Assembly: GCF_934476685.1 (NCBI RefSeq)
Contig: NZ_CAKSNX010000005.1
Location: 1 to 64,000, forward strand
Source: an uncultured Ruminococcus sp.
GTDB taxonomy: Bacteria > Bacillota > Clostridia > Oscillospirales > Ruminococcaceae
Length of the DNA: 64,000 nt
Direction: 5' to 3'
This document shows, piece by piece, positions 16,861 to 23,792 of the stretch; within the stretch, counting starts at the first letter, position 1; each line of letters starts with the position of its first letter. The position numbers were made by a program, and so were the translations under genes. The notes under the pieces are model-generated. The model saw only the letters and a program-made list of their open reading frames with translations, had not been told where the DNA came from and searched no databases.

Positions 16861-17038
16861 TTTGTACCTCCTCTATCTTTTTCCTTACCTCTTTGAGCCT
16901 TGCCGCCTTTTCGCAAAGCAGCTTTTTGAAATTATTGCTTGGTTCTCCGCCCTTGCTCCGCAGCTCTATGGCGGTGGCTTTCATCACCTTTACCGCTGCG
17001 GTCAGGGATTCGTATTCTTTTTGAAGATCGGTCAGCAT
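16820..17038 (-). CDS. Small coiled-coil phage protein (72 aa)
   Basis: MLTDLQKEYESLTAAVKVMK... and KAARLKEVRKKIEEVQNAQQ form a helical protein with heptad-like spacing. No family recognised. It overlaps the MBL-fold gene by 7 bases upstream and SSB by 41 bases downstream, which suggests coupled translation within the recombination block. Confidence 0.65.
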   Translation of the reverse strand: MLTDLQKEYESLTAAVKVMKATAIELRSKGGEPSNNFKKLLCEKAARLKEVRKKIEEVQNAQQSDHHGQDNP

Positions 17039-17718
17039 ACTGTCACCTCCGCTCCTGTCAGCTTTTGTATCTCTGTCTTGAAATACACCTCATCACTGTT
17101 ATCGTCCGAAAGGTGCAGAAGATACACCCTTTTCAGCCTTGAAAGGTCACTTGCTCTAAGGAACTCCATAAAATGTTCAAGGCTCATGTGGCTTTCATAA
17201 AGCCTGTCCCTGCGGCTTTTGCTGATATCCTTGTTAATGGTGTCAAGGCTGTAATTGACCTCGCCCATTATGATATCCACCCCGTTGAAAACATATTTTA
17301 AATAGTATGTATCGGTGAAGAACAGCAGTCTTTCGCCTGTTTTTCTGCTTGTTATGACATACCCAAGCGGTTCGGGAACATCGTGCTGAACATCAAAAGG
17401 GAAAACATTGAGCGTACCGATATCAAAGCTTTGCAGTGCTCTGACCGTCTTGAAATGATAGCCGCTAAGCCCCAGTGCTTTGAACGTTCCCTCGCTGCTG
17501 TAAATATCAATGCCGAACCCAGCAAGGTCTTTTGCCGCCTTTGCGTGATCCATATGATCATGAGTGAGCAGCACCCCTGCTATGCTGCGTATCTCAAAGC
17601 GTATATTCTGCATTATCTGCCTGCATGGTATGCCGCATTCGAGAAGTACTGTGGTTTCTCCGTCGCTCAGGCGGTAGCAGTTGCCGCCCGAACCCGAAGC
17701 GTATATATCTATCTTCAT
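17032..17718 (-). CDS. MBL-fold metallo-hydrolase of the recombination module
   Basis: 228 residues. LLTHDHMDHAKAAKDLAGFG gives the metal-binding HxHxDH of metallo-beta-lactamase fold enzymes, and FTDTYYLKYVF and HMSLEHFMEF give later metal ligands. Similar phage proteins sit beside RecT and an SMC-like ATPase. It may be the nuclease partner of that pair, as the MBL fold is used in several DNA- and RNA-cutting enzymes, but this is inference. It overlaps recT by one base. Confidence 0.8.
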   Translation of the reverse strand: MKIDIYASGSGGNCYRLSDGETTVLLECGIPCRQIMQNIRFEIRSIAGVLLTHDHMDHAKAAKDLAGFGIDIYSSEGTFKALGLSGYHFKTVRALQSFDIGTLNVFPFDVQHDVPEPLGYVITSRKTGERLLFFTDTYYLKYVFNGVDIIMGEVNYSLDTINKDISKSRRDRLYESHMSLEHFMEFLRASDLSRLKRVYLLHLSDDNSDEVYFKTEIQKLTGAEVTVC

Positions 17719-18524
17719 CAGAAATCAGGTCCTGTCCGAACGGTCTCTGTCGGCTTTTCCACTACCTCGCCTGTATTGCGGTCGAGATCTATCACTGTGC
17801 TGTTTGCATTGGACTGCACCTTTTCTTCAGCCCTTTTCTGTGCGTTGATCTCAAAACTGTCCTGCGCAAGAGCGGAGGTCATTTCCGTTGACATAATGCC
17901 GTAGGTGGAAAGCAGGCGGCGCAGACAGGTCTTTAAAGCCATTTTATCGAACTCAGTTTTCCATGGACTGTACCCCGATTTTCCTGACGGCGAATACTTG
18001 TCCCTCCATTCCTCGACCTCTTCCTTAGACATATACAGCATTTTTTCAAAACCGCTCACAAGCTTGAAATATGCGAAATATCCTACGGGAACAGGCTCTC
18101 CTTCATCGTCAAGTATCTTTTCACCCGATATATCTATCATTCCCGACAGCTTGTCATAGCCTGCAAGTTCTCCCTCATAAACTATATCGGCATTGATAGT
18201 CTTGTACTGACCTGTGCGCTGTGCAAGCTGTATAAGTCCTTTGTATCCGATAATGAATGTCGGGACGCTCTTGTAAGGCACAACATAGGCGAACCCAAGG
18301 CTTTTTGATATGGGAAGGTCAAGCGTTGCCGCTTTTACACATTCCACTGCAACAGCATAAGGATCGCATTTCTGCAAATAGCTGTCCCCCGAATAGAGGT
18401 CGAGCATTGACGTTGAAAACTGCGTCCAGTTGTTTTTAAGACTGTTTTTCAGCCTTGCCTTTATGTCGTTTGAATTAAGCACCTGCTTGAAGTTGTCCAC
18501 AGGTGTAAGCTGAGTGTTGTTCAT
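17718..18524 (-). CDS. recT: RecT single-strand annealing protein
   Basis: 268 residues with SNDIKARLKNSLKNNWTQFS, AVECVKAATLDLPISKSLGF and YVVPYKSVPTFIIGYKGLIQ, the core RecT pattern. The C-terminal part contains WKTEFDKMALKTCLRRLLST. It anneals single strands for phage recombination. No RecE or YqaJ-type exonuclease lies beside it; instead an SMC-like ATPase and an MBL-fold protein flank it. Confidence 0.93.
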   Translation of the reverse strand: MNNTQLTPVDNFKQVLNSNDIKARLKNSLKNNWTQFSTSMLDLYSGDSYLQKCDPYAVAVECVKAATLDLPISKSLGFAYVVPYKSVPTFIIGYKGLIQLAQRTGQYKTINADIVYEGELAGYDKLSGMIDISGEKILDDEGEPVPVGYFAYFKLVSGFEKMLYMSKEEVEEWRDKYSPSGKSGYSPWKTEFDKMALKTCLRRLLSTYGIMSTEMTSALAQDSFEINAQKRAEEKVQSNANSTVIDLDRNTGEVVEKPTETVRTGPDF

Positions 18525-20489
18525 TTAAAATTCCTCCCTTTCAGATCTGAGTGTTTTATCATTCTCCGACACTACAAGCCTTATGACCTGCAAGCCGTTA
18601 GGATCAAGCTTTGTAATGCTCTCGGCATTGTCCACGAACACAGGCATAGACACACCTGTCTGCGCTGAGAAAGTCCGTATTATCTCAAGCCCTGCGTTTA
18701 TCCTTGCGGCATTGTTGGCTGTGCTGTATGGGATATATCCGTTTGAAGTCAGAGCCATTACCTCGCAGTCGTCTGCGATACCGCCGTTTATCTGGGTCTT
18801 GAAAAGTCTGAAACGAACATTTTTAAATCTGCCGTTTATCTTGTCCGTCAGCATATCCGCCTTTACCCTTGAAAAGAGTTCGCACAGCGTTATGCCCTGC
18901 TGTGCTTTCGCATAGCTTTCCGCAAAGTTCTTTTCCTGCTTTTCAAGCTCTTCCATACGCTTTCTGCCCTTTTGTGCAGTTTCATTTTTCGCAAGCTCTG
19001 CGTTGAGCTTTGATATCATATCCTCTGTTTCGGATATGAGGGCGGCGGTTTCAGCCTTTGCGGAATTTTCCGATCTTTCGAGCATTGCTATCTGCGCTCT
19101 TATGCCCTCTGTTTTCTTCTGCGCAGCCTTGTATTCCTCCGTACATTCAAAGGGCTCTGAATATATTATCCGTGCGTTTGCCTCGGCTATATCCGCCTCA
19201 GTCTTTTTTATGGCTGTGCATATCTCAGATATCTTATCGTCAAGCTCCGCCAGCTGTTTTTCAGCCTGCTGTATCATATCCTTTGAGCAATGCTCCCTGC
19301 CGTAAGCGTTGAGCTTTTCAAGCCGCTGCGACTTGTGCAGAGAAAACTGTTCCATTGCATTTCTGATCTGCTCTTCGGGAACAGCCTGTCCGCAGGTGGG
19401 GCATACCGTACTGCCGCTGAACTTTTCCTCCTGTGTTTTGACATACTCGTCCATTACCTCGCAGCGTTCCTTTTTGAGCCTTTCCAGCGTCAGCACCGTC
19501 TTTTGTTTCTCAGCGTTAAGTCGGTCTGCCTTGCCCTGAAGGCTGTACTTTTCAGCAGTAAGGCTGCTTATCTTTTCCATAGCGTTCTCATTTACCGCTC
19601 TTGCATTTTCCGCATACCGAGTTTTCAGCTGAGCCAGTTCAAGTTCAGCCTTTGAGATATCTGTGCGCAGGGCGTTTATCATCTGACTTCCCGAAGCATT
19701 CATTTTCAGCTGCAAGGCTGTTTTCTGAGCGCTGAGTTTTGATATCTCTGTCCTTATCTCTTCCGAAGTCCTGTCGGAAGTATTTTCGCATACAGATCTG
19801 TTCACCTCGTCGATACGTCCCGGCAGTTCTTTGAGCCTTGCATTAGATTCGGCGGCATTAGCTTTGCATATCTTCATAAACTCATCTATGCCGTACCAGA
19901 GCTGAGTTGAACCGGGTTTGAGCATAAGGTGAAGCAGGGGCTTAAGTTCTTCATTTGAGCCGATAACATCAAGGTCGCTTATATCGGAAGTGAGAGCCAT
20001 AAGCATTGCACGGCGTTTTCTGATATCCAGTATCTCCGGAAAATACTTAGGCACGGACAGCAGCATAACAGTCTGCATATCTGCGACAGAAGAAAGGAAA
20101 TCGCTGAACTCCTTTTCTTTCTTAGGCACTCCGTCAATGGAATAGGATATGGTGTGACCTGAAAAGACAGTTTCCTTGCTTCCACGTTTTTTCTTCCAGT
20201 CCTCACGCATAGTTTTTTCAAGTGTGACCTGCACACCGTCCAGCTCATATACCGCCTGCACAGAGCAGTCTGTGTTATGTATCTCTTCACCGTTCTCGTC
20301 ACGCATTTTCGGTGAAAAATTGGCTGTAAATGTGCTGTCCTTACCGAACAGCAGCCAGTTCTGAGCGTCAGCGATAGTAGTCTTACCTGTGCCGTTATCG
20401 CCGTAAATGGTCATTGACTTTCCTTCGGGGGATATTTCAAAAGAACTTATGCCCTCAAAGTTTGTAAGTTTAAGTTTCAGAAGTTTCAT
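18525..20489 (-). CDS. SMC/Rad50-like ATPase of the RecT module
   Basis: 654 residues. Walker A YGDNGTGKTTIAD is near residue 32. Long Glu/Lys/Ala-rich coiled coils flank a central CPTCGQAVPEEQIRN, the CxxC zinc hook of Rad50/SbcC proteins. The C-terminal half ends with VFVDNAESITKLD, where the Walker B acid would lie. It precedes recT with no gap. The family would process or tether DNA ends; the MBL-fold gene two positions downstream could be the nuclease. Confidence 0.85.
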   Translation of the reverse strand: MKLLKLKLTNFEGISSFEISPEGKSMTIYGDNGTGKTTIADAQNWLLFGKDSTFTANFSPKMRDENGEEIHNTDCSVQAVYELDGVQVTLEKTMREDWKKKRGSKETVFSGHTISYSIDGVPKKEKEFSDFLSSVADMQTVMLLSVPKYFPEILDIRKRRAMLMALTSDISDLDVIGSNEELKPLLHLMLKPGSTQLWYGIDEFMKICKANAAESNARLKELPGRIDEVNRSVCENTSDRTSEEIRTEISKLSAQKTALQLKMNASGSQMINALRTDISKAELELAQLKTRYAENARAVNENAMEKISSLTAEKYSLQGKADRLNAEKQKTVLTLERLKKERCEVMDEYVKTQEEKFSGSTVCPTCGQAVPEEQIRNAMEQFSLHKSQRLEKLNAYGREHCSKDMIQQAEKQLAELDDKISEICTAIKKTEADIAEANARIIYSEPFECTEEYKAAQKKTEGIRAQIAMLERSENSAKAETAALISETEDMISKLNAELAKNETAQKGRKRMEELEKQEKNFAESYAKAQQGITLCELFSRVKADMLTDKINGRFKNVRFRLFKTQINGGIADDCEVMALTSNGYIPYSTANNAARINAGLEIIRTFSAQTGVSMPVFVDNAESITKLDPNGLQVIRLVVSENDKTLRSEREEF

Positions 20490-20490
20490 T

Positions 20491-20844
20491 TCAGTCCGCT
20501 CCTTTCAGCCTGTCCACCACATCTGTGACGGCATTAGCATAACCCTGTATGTAATCATCGCCGCCGTTGACCTCCGCCACTCTGTCGGCGATATTACGCA
20601 GAGCCTCTTGACAAATATCAAGCAATGTGCTATCATCAAGGTGTGCTAATATTTTTTTCGTATCGCCAAGCGATACCTCCGAGCTTGTATCTGTTACCGC
20701 AGGTGCAGGCTCGTTTTCTTTTATGTACTCAGTTAAATACACAACACAATGATGTTGTTTGCCATAAAGTGGGCAGCCACAGCAAGTGATAGTGTCACCA
20801 TTGCAGTGATCCACCGCCTTTTCAAACTCCTCTTTCGTTATCAT
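20491..20844 (-). CDS. Phage protein with Cys cluster (117 aa)
   Basis: ATG at 20844 is used because AAGGAG lies 8 bases upstream; a GTG three codons earlier has no space for a ribosome site. It reads MITKEEFEKAVDHCNGDTIT then CCGCPLYGKQHHCVVYL, a likely metal-binding cluster, and ends with an acidic helix. No family recognised. Confidence 0.6.
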   Translation of the reverse strand: MITKEEFEKAVDHCNGDTITCCGCPLYGKQHHCVVYLTEYIKENEPAPAVTDTSSEVSLGDTKKILAHLDDSTLLDICQEALRNIADRVAEVNGGDDYIQGYANAVTDVVDRLKGAD

Positions 20845-20856
20845 TATTATCACTCC

Positions 20857-21132
20857 TTAAATCTTTGGAACAGGCTCAACGCTGATATAGCGGTCGCCGT
20901 TGTAATCGAACTTCACTATTCTCTGCAAACCTTTGTCACTGAGCATTTTCTCAGCCTGCTTTACTCCGTCCTCGAACTGTTTGTGTGTCTTGAAGAACTT
21001 GCAGCTACGGCAGTATTCCTCTGTGGGTGTTACGTTCAGCACTCCGCACTCAGGCTTTTTCTTGCCCGTCAGAAACGTGCAGAAATGCATTGAAAGTGTG
21101 TTGCGCGGCGGTTTAACATTAGTGTTCATCAT
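20857..21132 (-). CDS. Phage protein, 91 aa, possible zinc-binding
   Basis: MMNTNVKPPRNTLSMHFCTF..., with CGVLNVTPTEEYCRSCKFF, so four cysteines in a ribbon-like arrangement. No known family. Start is behind AGGAG within the end of the small membrane protein gene that it overlaps. Early operon member. Confidence 0.6.
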   Translation of the reverse strand: MMNTNVKPPRNTLSMHFCTFLTGKKKPECGVLNVTPTEEYCRSCKFFKTHKQFEDGVKQAEKMLSDKGLQRIVKFDYNGDRYISVEPVPKI

Positions 21133-21244
21133 TATCGCTCCTATCTATATTATCATTGTCCTTATCGTCCTTTGAGCCTGCGAAGAATGCTATCACGGCT
21201 GCTGCGGTGACGACTATCACTCCCGCTATAAGTACGATGTCCAT
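21119..21244 (-). CDS. Small membrane protein, 41 aa
   Basis: ATG at 21244 behind AAGGAGG. It reads MDIVLIAGVIVVTAAAVIAF followed by FAGSKDDKDNDN and a short acidic tail: one transmembrane helix of about 20 residues then a charged cytoplasmic or external end. It lies directly after another one-helix protein gene, and overlaps the next gene by 14 bases. Function unknown. Confidence 0.65.
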   Translation of the reverse strand: MDIVLIAGVIVVTAAAVIAFFAGSKDDKDNDNIDRSDNDEH

Positions 21245-21248
21245 TTTC

Positions 21249-21485
21249 TCAGTCCTCCTTATACATCTTCCCTCTGACCACACACGTCACCTCTCCGTAT
21301 GAATGTGACAGCTTGTCCGTCAGTCGGTCACGCTCCTGTTTTAGCTGCTCATTTTCCGCCGCAAGCCGCTTGCGCTCGTTCTGGTCTGCCTCGTACTTTA
21401 AGTTATCGTACACCCAGCATACCCACAGAAGCAGCACTGATATTATCAGCATTGCGAGGAAAAATGCGCTGTCGCTCAGTATCAT
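21249..21485 (-). CDS. One-helix membrane protein with coiled coil (78 aa)
   Basis: Residues 8-26 (FFLAMLIISVLLLWVCWVY) are a membrane helix; residues 30-60 (ADQNERKRLAAENEQLKQER) form a coiled coil. The end is KLSHSYGEVTCVVRGKMYKED. Phage early gene paired with the 41-residue membrane protein. No family recognised. Confidence 0.65.
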   Translation of the reverse strand: MILSDSAFFLAMLIISVLLLWVCWVYDNLKYEADQNERKRLAAENEQLKQERDRLTDKLSHSYGEVTCVVRGKMYKED

Positions 21486-21535
21486 GGGGTTCAGCTCCTT
21501 TCATTTTAACGTCCTTTGTTTTGGTGTTCCATGTT

Positions 21536-21751
21536 CTAGGCTGTGGTGTTGTCAAGCTTACTGCAGAGTATCTCAAACTCGTCGGGGTGCTGAGTGTAAT
21601 AATCCGAAAGGAACTTGCTCACCTTTTCGCTCATTTTTGAGCGGAAGTATTTAAGCTCTTCATCGGTCAGCTCCTCCAGCGGTCTGTATTCGCCGTCGGG
21701 TCCGTTGAGGGACACCATATTCACCACTTTTATCGGTCTGCCTCTTCCCAT
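21536..21751 (-). CDS. Phage protein of unknown function (71 aa)
   Basis: MGRGRPIKVVNMVSLNGPDG... is followed by an acidic helical part ELTDEELKYFRSKMSEKVSK. The start is behind AGGAGGTGAG. No family recognised. It is the early gene closest to the plus-strand cargo gene. Confidence 0.6.
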   Translation of the reverse strand: MGRGRPIKVVNMVSLNGPDGEYRPLEELTDEELKYFRSKMSEKVSKFLSDYYTQHPDEFEILCSKLDNTTA

Positions 21752-21819
21752 ATTCTCACCTCCTGTTTATTTTTATGGGCGGTCGGGGTTGTACTATGTG
21801 CTTTTTGATATTGCACTTA

Positions 21820-21848
21820 TTGAAAATCATTTCTTCTTGTGGTATAAT
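21820..21848 (+). promoter_or_regulatory. Promoter of the plus-strand cargo gene
   Basis: TTGAAA (21820-21825) and TATAAT (21843-21848) with a 17-base spacer, 27 bases before the start at 21876. It drives a gene against the direction of the early operon. Confidence 0.8.
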
Positions 21849-21875
21849 GTAGAAAATTATACGAAAGGAAGTTTT

Positions 21876-22385
21876 ATGATGCTTGAAACTTTAAAAACGA
21901 TCGGAAGTATAACTGGCGTTTTGGGATTTATTATTTCTGTAATAAATTTTGCGTACTTTTTCATAATCAGACGGAAGAATCTCAACATTCGTTTCGGTGA
22001 CATCGGTGTACGTGAATATTACACTCCAAACGATTTGTTAAAAGTACAGTTTTCATTTGAAAACAAATCTCAATTACCGATTTCCATTACTCGTGTGCAA
22101 CTTGTGATTAATGGAACGTATTATGATTGTTTGCGTCTTCCCGTAATAATCGAAGAAGTAGAACGCAAAAGAAACAATGTGGTTTACGACAGAGATACTA
22201 TAAAATCAACTTCCACGCCCCTTAATCTTCCTTCTCTGGGAGCTTCATCGGGATTTCTGTCGTTTCAAGTTCCTCGAGGTAGTTTGTCAAACGATGAAAC
22301 AGCTCTGACTTTTCGAATCTGCACCAATCGAGGTAAGGCAATTCAAAAGACATTCGCACTACATGAGGATTCGTTAATCCACTAA
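21876..22385 (+). CDS. Membrane-anchored unknown protein, cargo gene (169 aa)
   Basis: ATG at 21876 with GAAAGGAAG upstream. MMLETLKTIGSITGVLGFII then SVINFAYFFIIRRKN give one membrane helix; the rest (QFSFENKSQLPISITRVQLVING, FLSFQVPRGSL) is a beta-sandwich-like soluble domain. It has its own promoter and reads against the early operon, so it should be expressed in the lysogen. It may be an exclusion or fitness gene. Its last third overlaps a minus-strand gene at 22222-22404. Confidence 0.75.
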   Translation: MMLETLKTIGSITGVLGFIISVINFAYFFIIRRKNLNIRFGDIGVREYYTPNDLLKVQFSFENKSQLPISITRVQLVINGTYYDCLRLPVIIEEVERKRNNVVYDRDTIKSTSTPLNLPSLGASSGFLSFQVPRGSLSNDETALTFRICTNRGKAIQKTFALHEDSLIH

Positions 22386-22404
22386 CTTCTTCTGTTGTAT
22401 ACAC
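22222..22404 (-). CDS. Unknown 60-aa phage protein antisense to cargo gene
   Basis: GTG start at 22404, directly after the TAA of the 50-residue gene, with AAGGAGG seven to eight bases upstream inside that gene. It reads MYTTEEVSGLTNPHVVRMSF and ends TTEIPMKLPEKED. The amino-acid mix (acidic, balanced hydrophobics) and operon-like start suggest a real gene, although it lies wholly opposite the plus-strand gene apart from its first codons. Function unknown. Confidence 0.5.
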   Translation of the reverse strand: MYTTEEVSGLTNPHVVRMSFELPYLDWCRFEKSELFHRLTNYLEELETTEIPMKLPEKED

Positions 22405-22557
22405 TTATGACACCTCCTTCACTGACGCTATATGTTCACCTGTGCGGCATTCATAGCCTGCCTTGCGAAGTGCGTCTATTGTACTGTGCGCTGTCACGCT
22501 GACTAATCGTGTTTCGCTATACTCAGTCGTGAACTCGATCTGATATGTTTTGGTCAT
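22405..22557 (-). CDS. Small phage early protein (50 aa)
   Basis: ATG at 22557 behind GGAGAGAGGGTGAG. Reads MTKTYQIEFTTEYSETRLVS then VTAHSTIDALRKAGYECRTG and ends SVKEVS. A small beta-alpha-beta-like protein, unrecognised. It lies between the Cro-like gene and the 60-residue gene and is probably the first of the early genes after Cro. Confidence 0.6.
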   Translation of the reverse strand: MTKTYQIEFTTEYSETRLVSVTAHSTIDALRKAGYECRTGEHIASVKEVS

Positions 22558-22597
22558 TTTTTCTCACCCTCTCTCCTTCCTGTCCGTTTAATTGTTA

Positions 22598-22613
22598 GTT
22601 TCTTTTAGGAAAC
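22598..22613. promoter_or_regulatory. Operator-like palindrome O3 (3' of Cro gene)
   Basis: GTTTCTTTTAGGAAAC, a near-perfect inverted repeat overlapping the stop codon of the Cro-like gene. It matches two copies in the divergent promoter region (22844-22859, 22891-22906). Confidence 0.6.
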
Positions 22614-22817
22614 TGAATCAGCAAAAAAAATAGACAATATTTTGTCCTGCGACAGGTTAAGTATCTTTGAAATACTTGCTATCTCAGGCTGCTTAAATGC
22701 AGTTTCGCCTTTCATGCGTGAATACAGTGTTTTCTTGTCCATACCAACACGTTCTGCAAGCTTAGGGATAGTAAGTCCACATCTTGCGATCTCTGCATTA
22801 AGGTCATTGATATTCAT
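22605..22817 (-). CDS. Cro-like helix-turn-helix regulator (70 aa)
   Basis: 70 residues, MNINDLNAEIARCGLTIPKL... with the HTH LAERVGMDKKTLYSRMKGET. Transcribed divergently from the S24 repressor, at the head of the early operon, so it is the lytic-direction regulator of the switch. The start is behind AGGACGGTGAAGAGTA. Confidence 0.85.
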   Translation of the reverse strand: MNINDLNAEIARCGLTIPKLAERVGMDKKTLYSRMKGETAFKQPEIASISKILNLSQDKILSIFFADSVS

Positions 22818-22843
22818 TACTCTTCACCGTCCTTTCACGTCTT

Positions 22844-22859
22844 GTTTCCTTTAGGACAC
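22844..22859. promoter_or_regulatory. Operator-like palindrome O1
   Basis: GTTTCCTTTAGGACAC, five bases downstream of the -10 box of the minus-strand early promoter. A bound repressor here would block initiation of the Cro-like gene. Confidence 0.7.
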
Positions 22860-22863
22860 TTAC

Positions 22864-22892
22864 AGTATAGCACAATAATATCGCCTTGTCAA
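22864..22892 (-). promoter_or_regulatory. Early (Cro-side) promoter
   Basis: Minus strand TTGACA (22887-22892) and TATACT (22864-22869), 17-base spacer. Close to consensus, flanked by two operator-like palindromes, one just past the -10 and one over the -35. Confidence 0.85.
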
Positions 22893-22906
22893 CCCCTTTA
22901 GGAAAC
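22891..22906. promoter_or_regulatory. Operator-like palindrome O2
   Basis: AACCCCTTTAGGAAAC shares the TTTAGGAAAC half with O3 and overlaps the -35 of the early promoter by two bases. Confidence 0.65.
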
Positions 22907-22932
22907 TTTTTTTACTTTTTTAGAAAAAGTAG

Positions 22933-22961
22933 TTGCATTTTTGAAACTTATATGTTATAAT
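22933..22961 (+). promoter_or_regulatory. Repressor-maintenance promoter
   Basis: TTGCAT (22933-22938) and TATAAT (22956-22961) with a 17-base spacer, 27 bases before the repressor start at 22989. Divergent from the early promoter. Confidence 0.8.
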
Positions 22962-22988
22962 GTAATCAATCCGATAGGAGGGTCGATC

Positions 22989-23630
22989 ATGGACATAGGT
23001 AAACTTATAAATAAAAGAAGAACTGAACTTGAACTTACTCTTGAAGATGTGGGTAATGCTGTTGGCGTAAGCAAAAGTACCGTTAAGAAATGGGAAGACG
23101 GTTTTATTTCAAATATGAAGCGTGACAAAATAGCTGAACTTGCAAAGGTACTTAAGTTAAACCCCGTTTCTCTTATTACAGGAGAAGAGGAAGTTGATGA
23201 TACATCTGATATTTTTGATGACTTTGACAATATCAAGCCATTGCAACTCAAAAGATTTCCACTGCTGGGCGAAATAGCTTGCGGAAAACCTATTTTTGCC
23301 GACGAAGATCATGAAAGCTATGTTATGGCTGATACAGATATCCATGCTGACTTCTGCCTTAAAGCTAAAGGCGACAGTATGATCAATGCAAGAATTTTCG
23401 ATGGTGATGTTGTATTTATCCGCAAAATGCCTATGGTAGAGAACGGAGATATTGCAGCTGTTATCATTGACGATGAGGCTACGCTGAAAAGAGTATATTA
23501 TTATCCTGAAAAGAATAAGCTTATACTTAATCCTGAGAATCCAGCTTATGAACCACTTGTTTATATCAATGAGGAACTAAACTCTATTCGCATTCTCGGA
23601 AAAGCTGTGTGCTTTATGAGTGAGCTATAA
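22989..23630 (+). CDS. CI-like repressor with S24/LexA-type autocleavage domain
   Basis: 213 residues from ATG at 22989 behind ATAGGAGGGTCGATC; the sixteen codons upstream overlap the promoter. The N-terminal HTH is VGNAVGVSKSTVKKWEDGF. The C-terminal half has the LexA pattern: a cleavage-site region LLGEIACGKP, Ser in LKAKGDSMINA and Lys in DEATLKRVYY. It keeps the prophage silent and should be inactivated after DNA damage through RecA. Confidence 0.93.
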   Translation: MDIGKLINKRRTELELTLEDVGNAVGVSKSTVKKWEDGFISNMKRDKIAELAKVLKLNPVSLITGEEEVDDTSDIFDDFDNIKPLQLKRFPLLGEIACGKPIFADEDHESYVMADTDIHADFCLKAKGDSMINARIFDGDVVFIRKMPMVENGDIAAVIIDDEATLKRVYYYPEKNKLILNPENPAYEPLVYINEELNSIRILGKAVCFMSEL

Positions 23631-23671
23631 AAAAATCCCCCTGCCGATACCGCTAATATCGACAAGGGGAC
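23629..23671 (-). terminator. Hairpin terminator at end of repressor gene
   Basis: The strands pair as TCCCC...GGGGA around CGATA/TATCG with a short loop. The T run follows on the minus strand, so it best stops transcription arriving from the right; on the plus strand the U tract is missing. Confidence 0.55.
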
Positions 23672-23792
23672 AGCACACAAGATTTTCTCTCATGTGGTTA
23701 CAAATATATTATATCACTAAATTATGACAATGTAAATATTTGCATAGAATGTTTACAAACGTCGAAAAATGTGACATTTAGGAGGAAATTGT

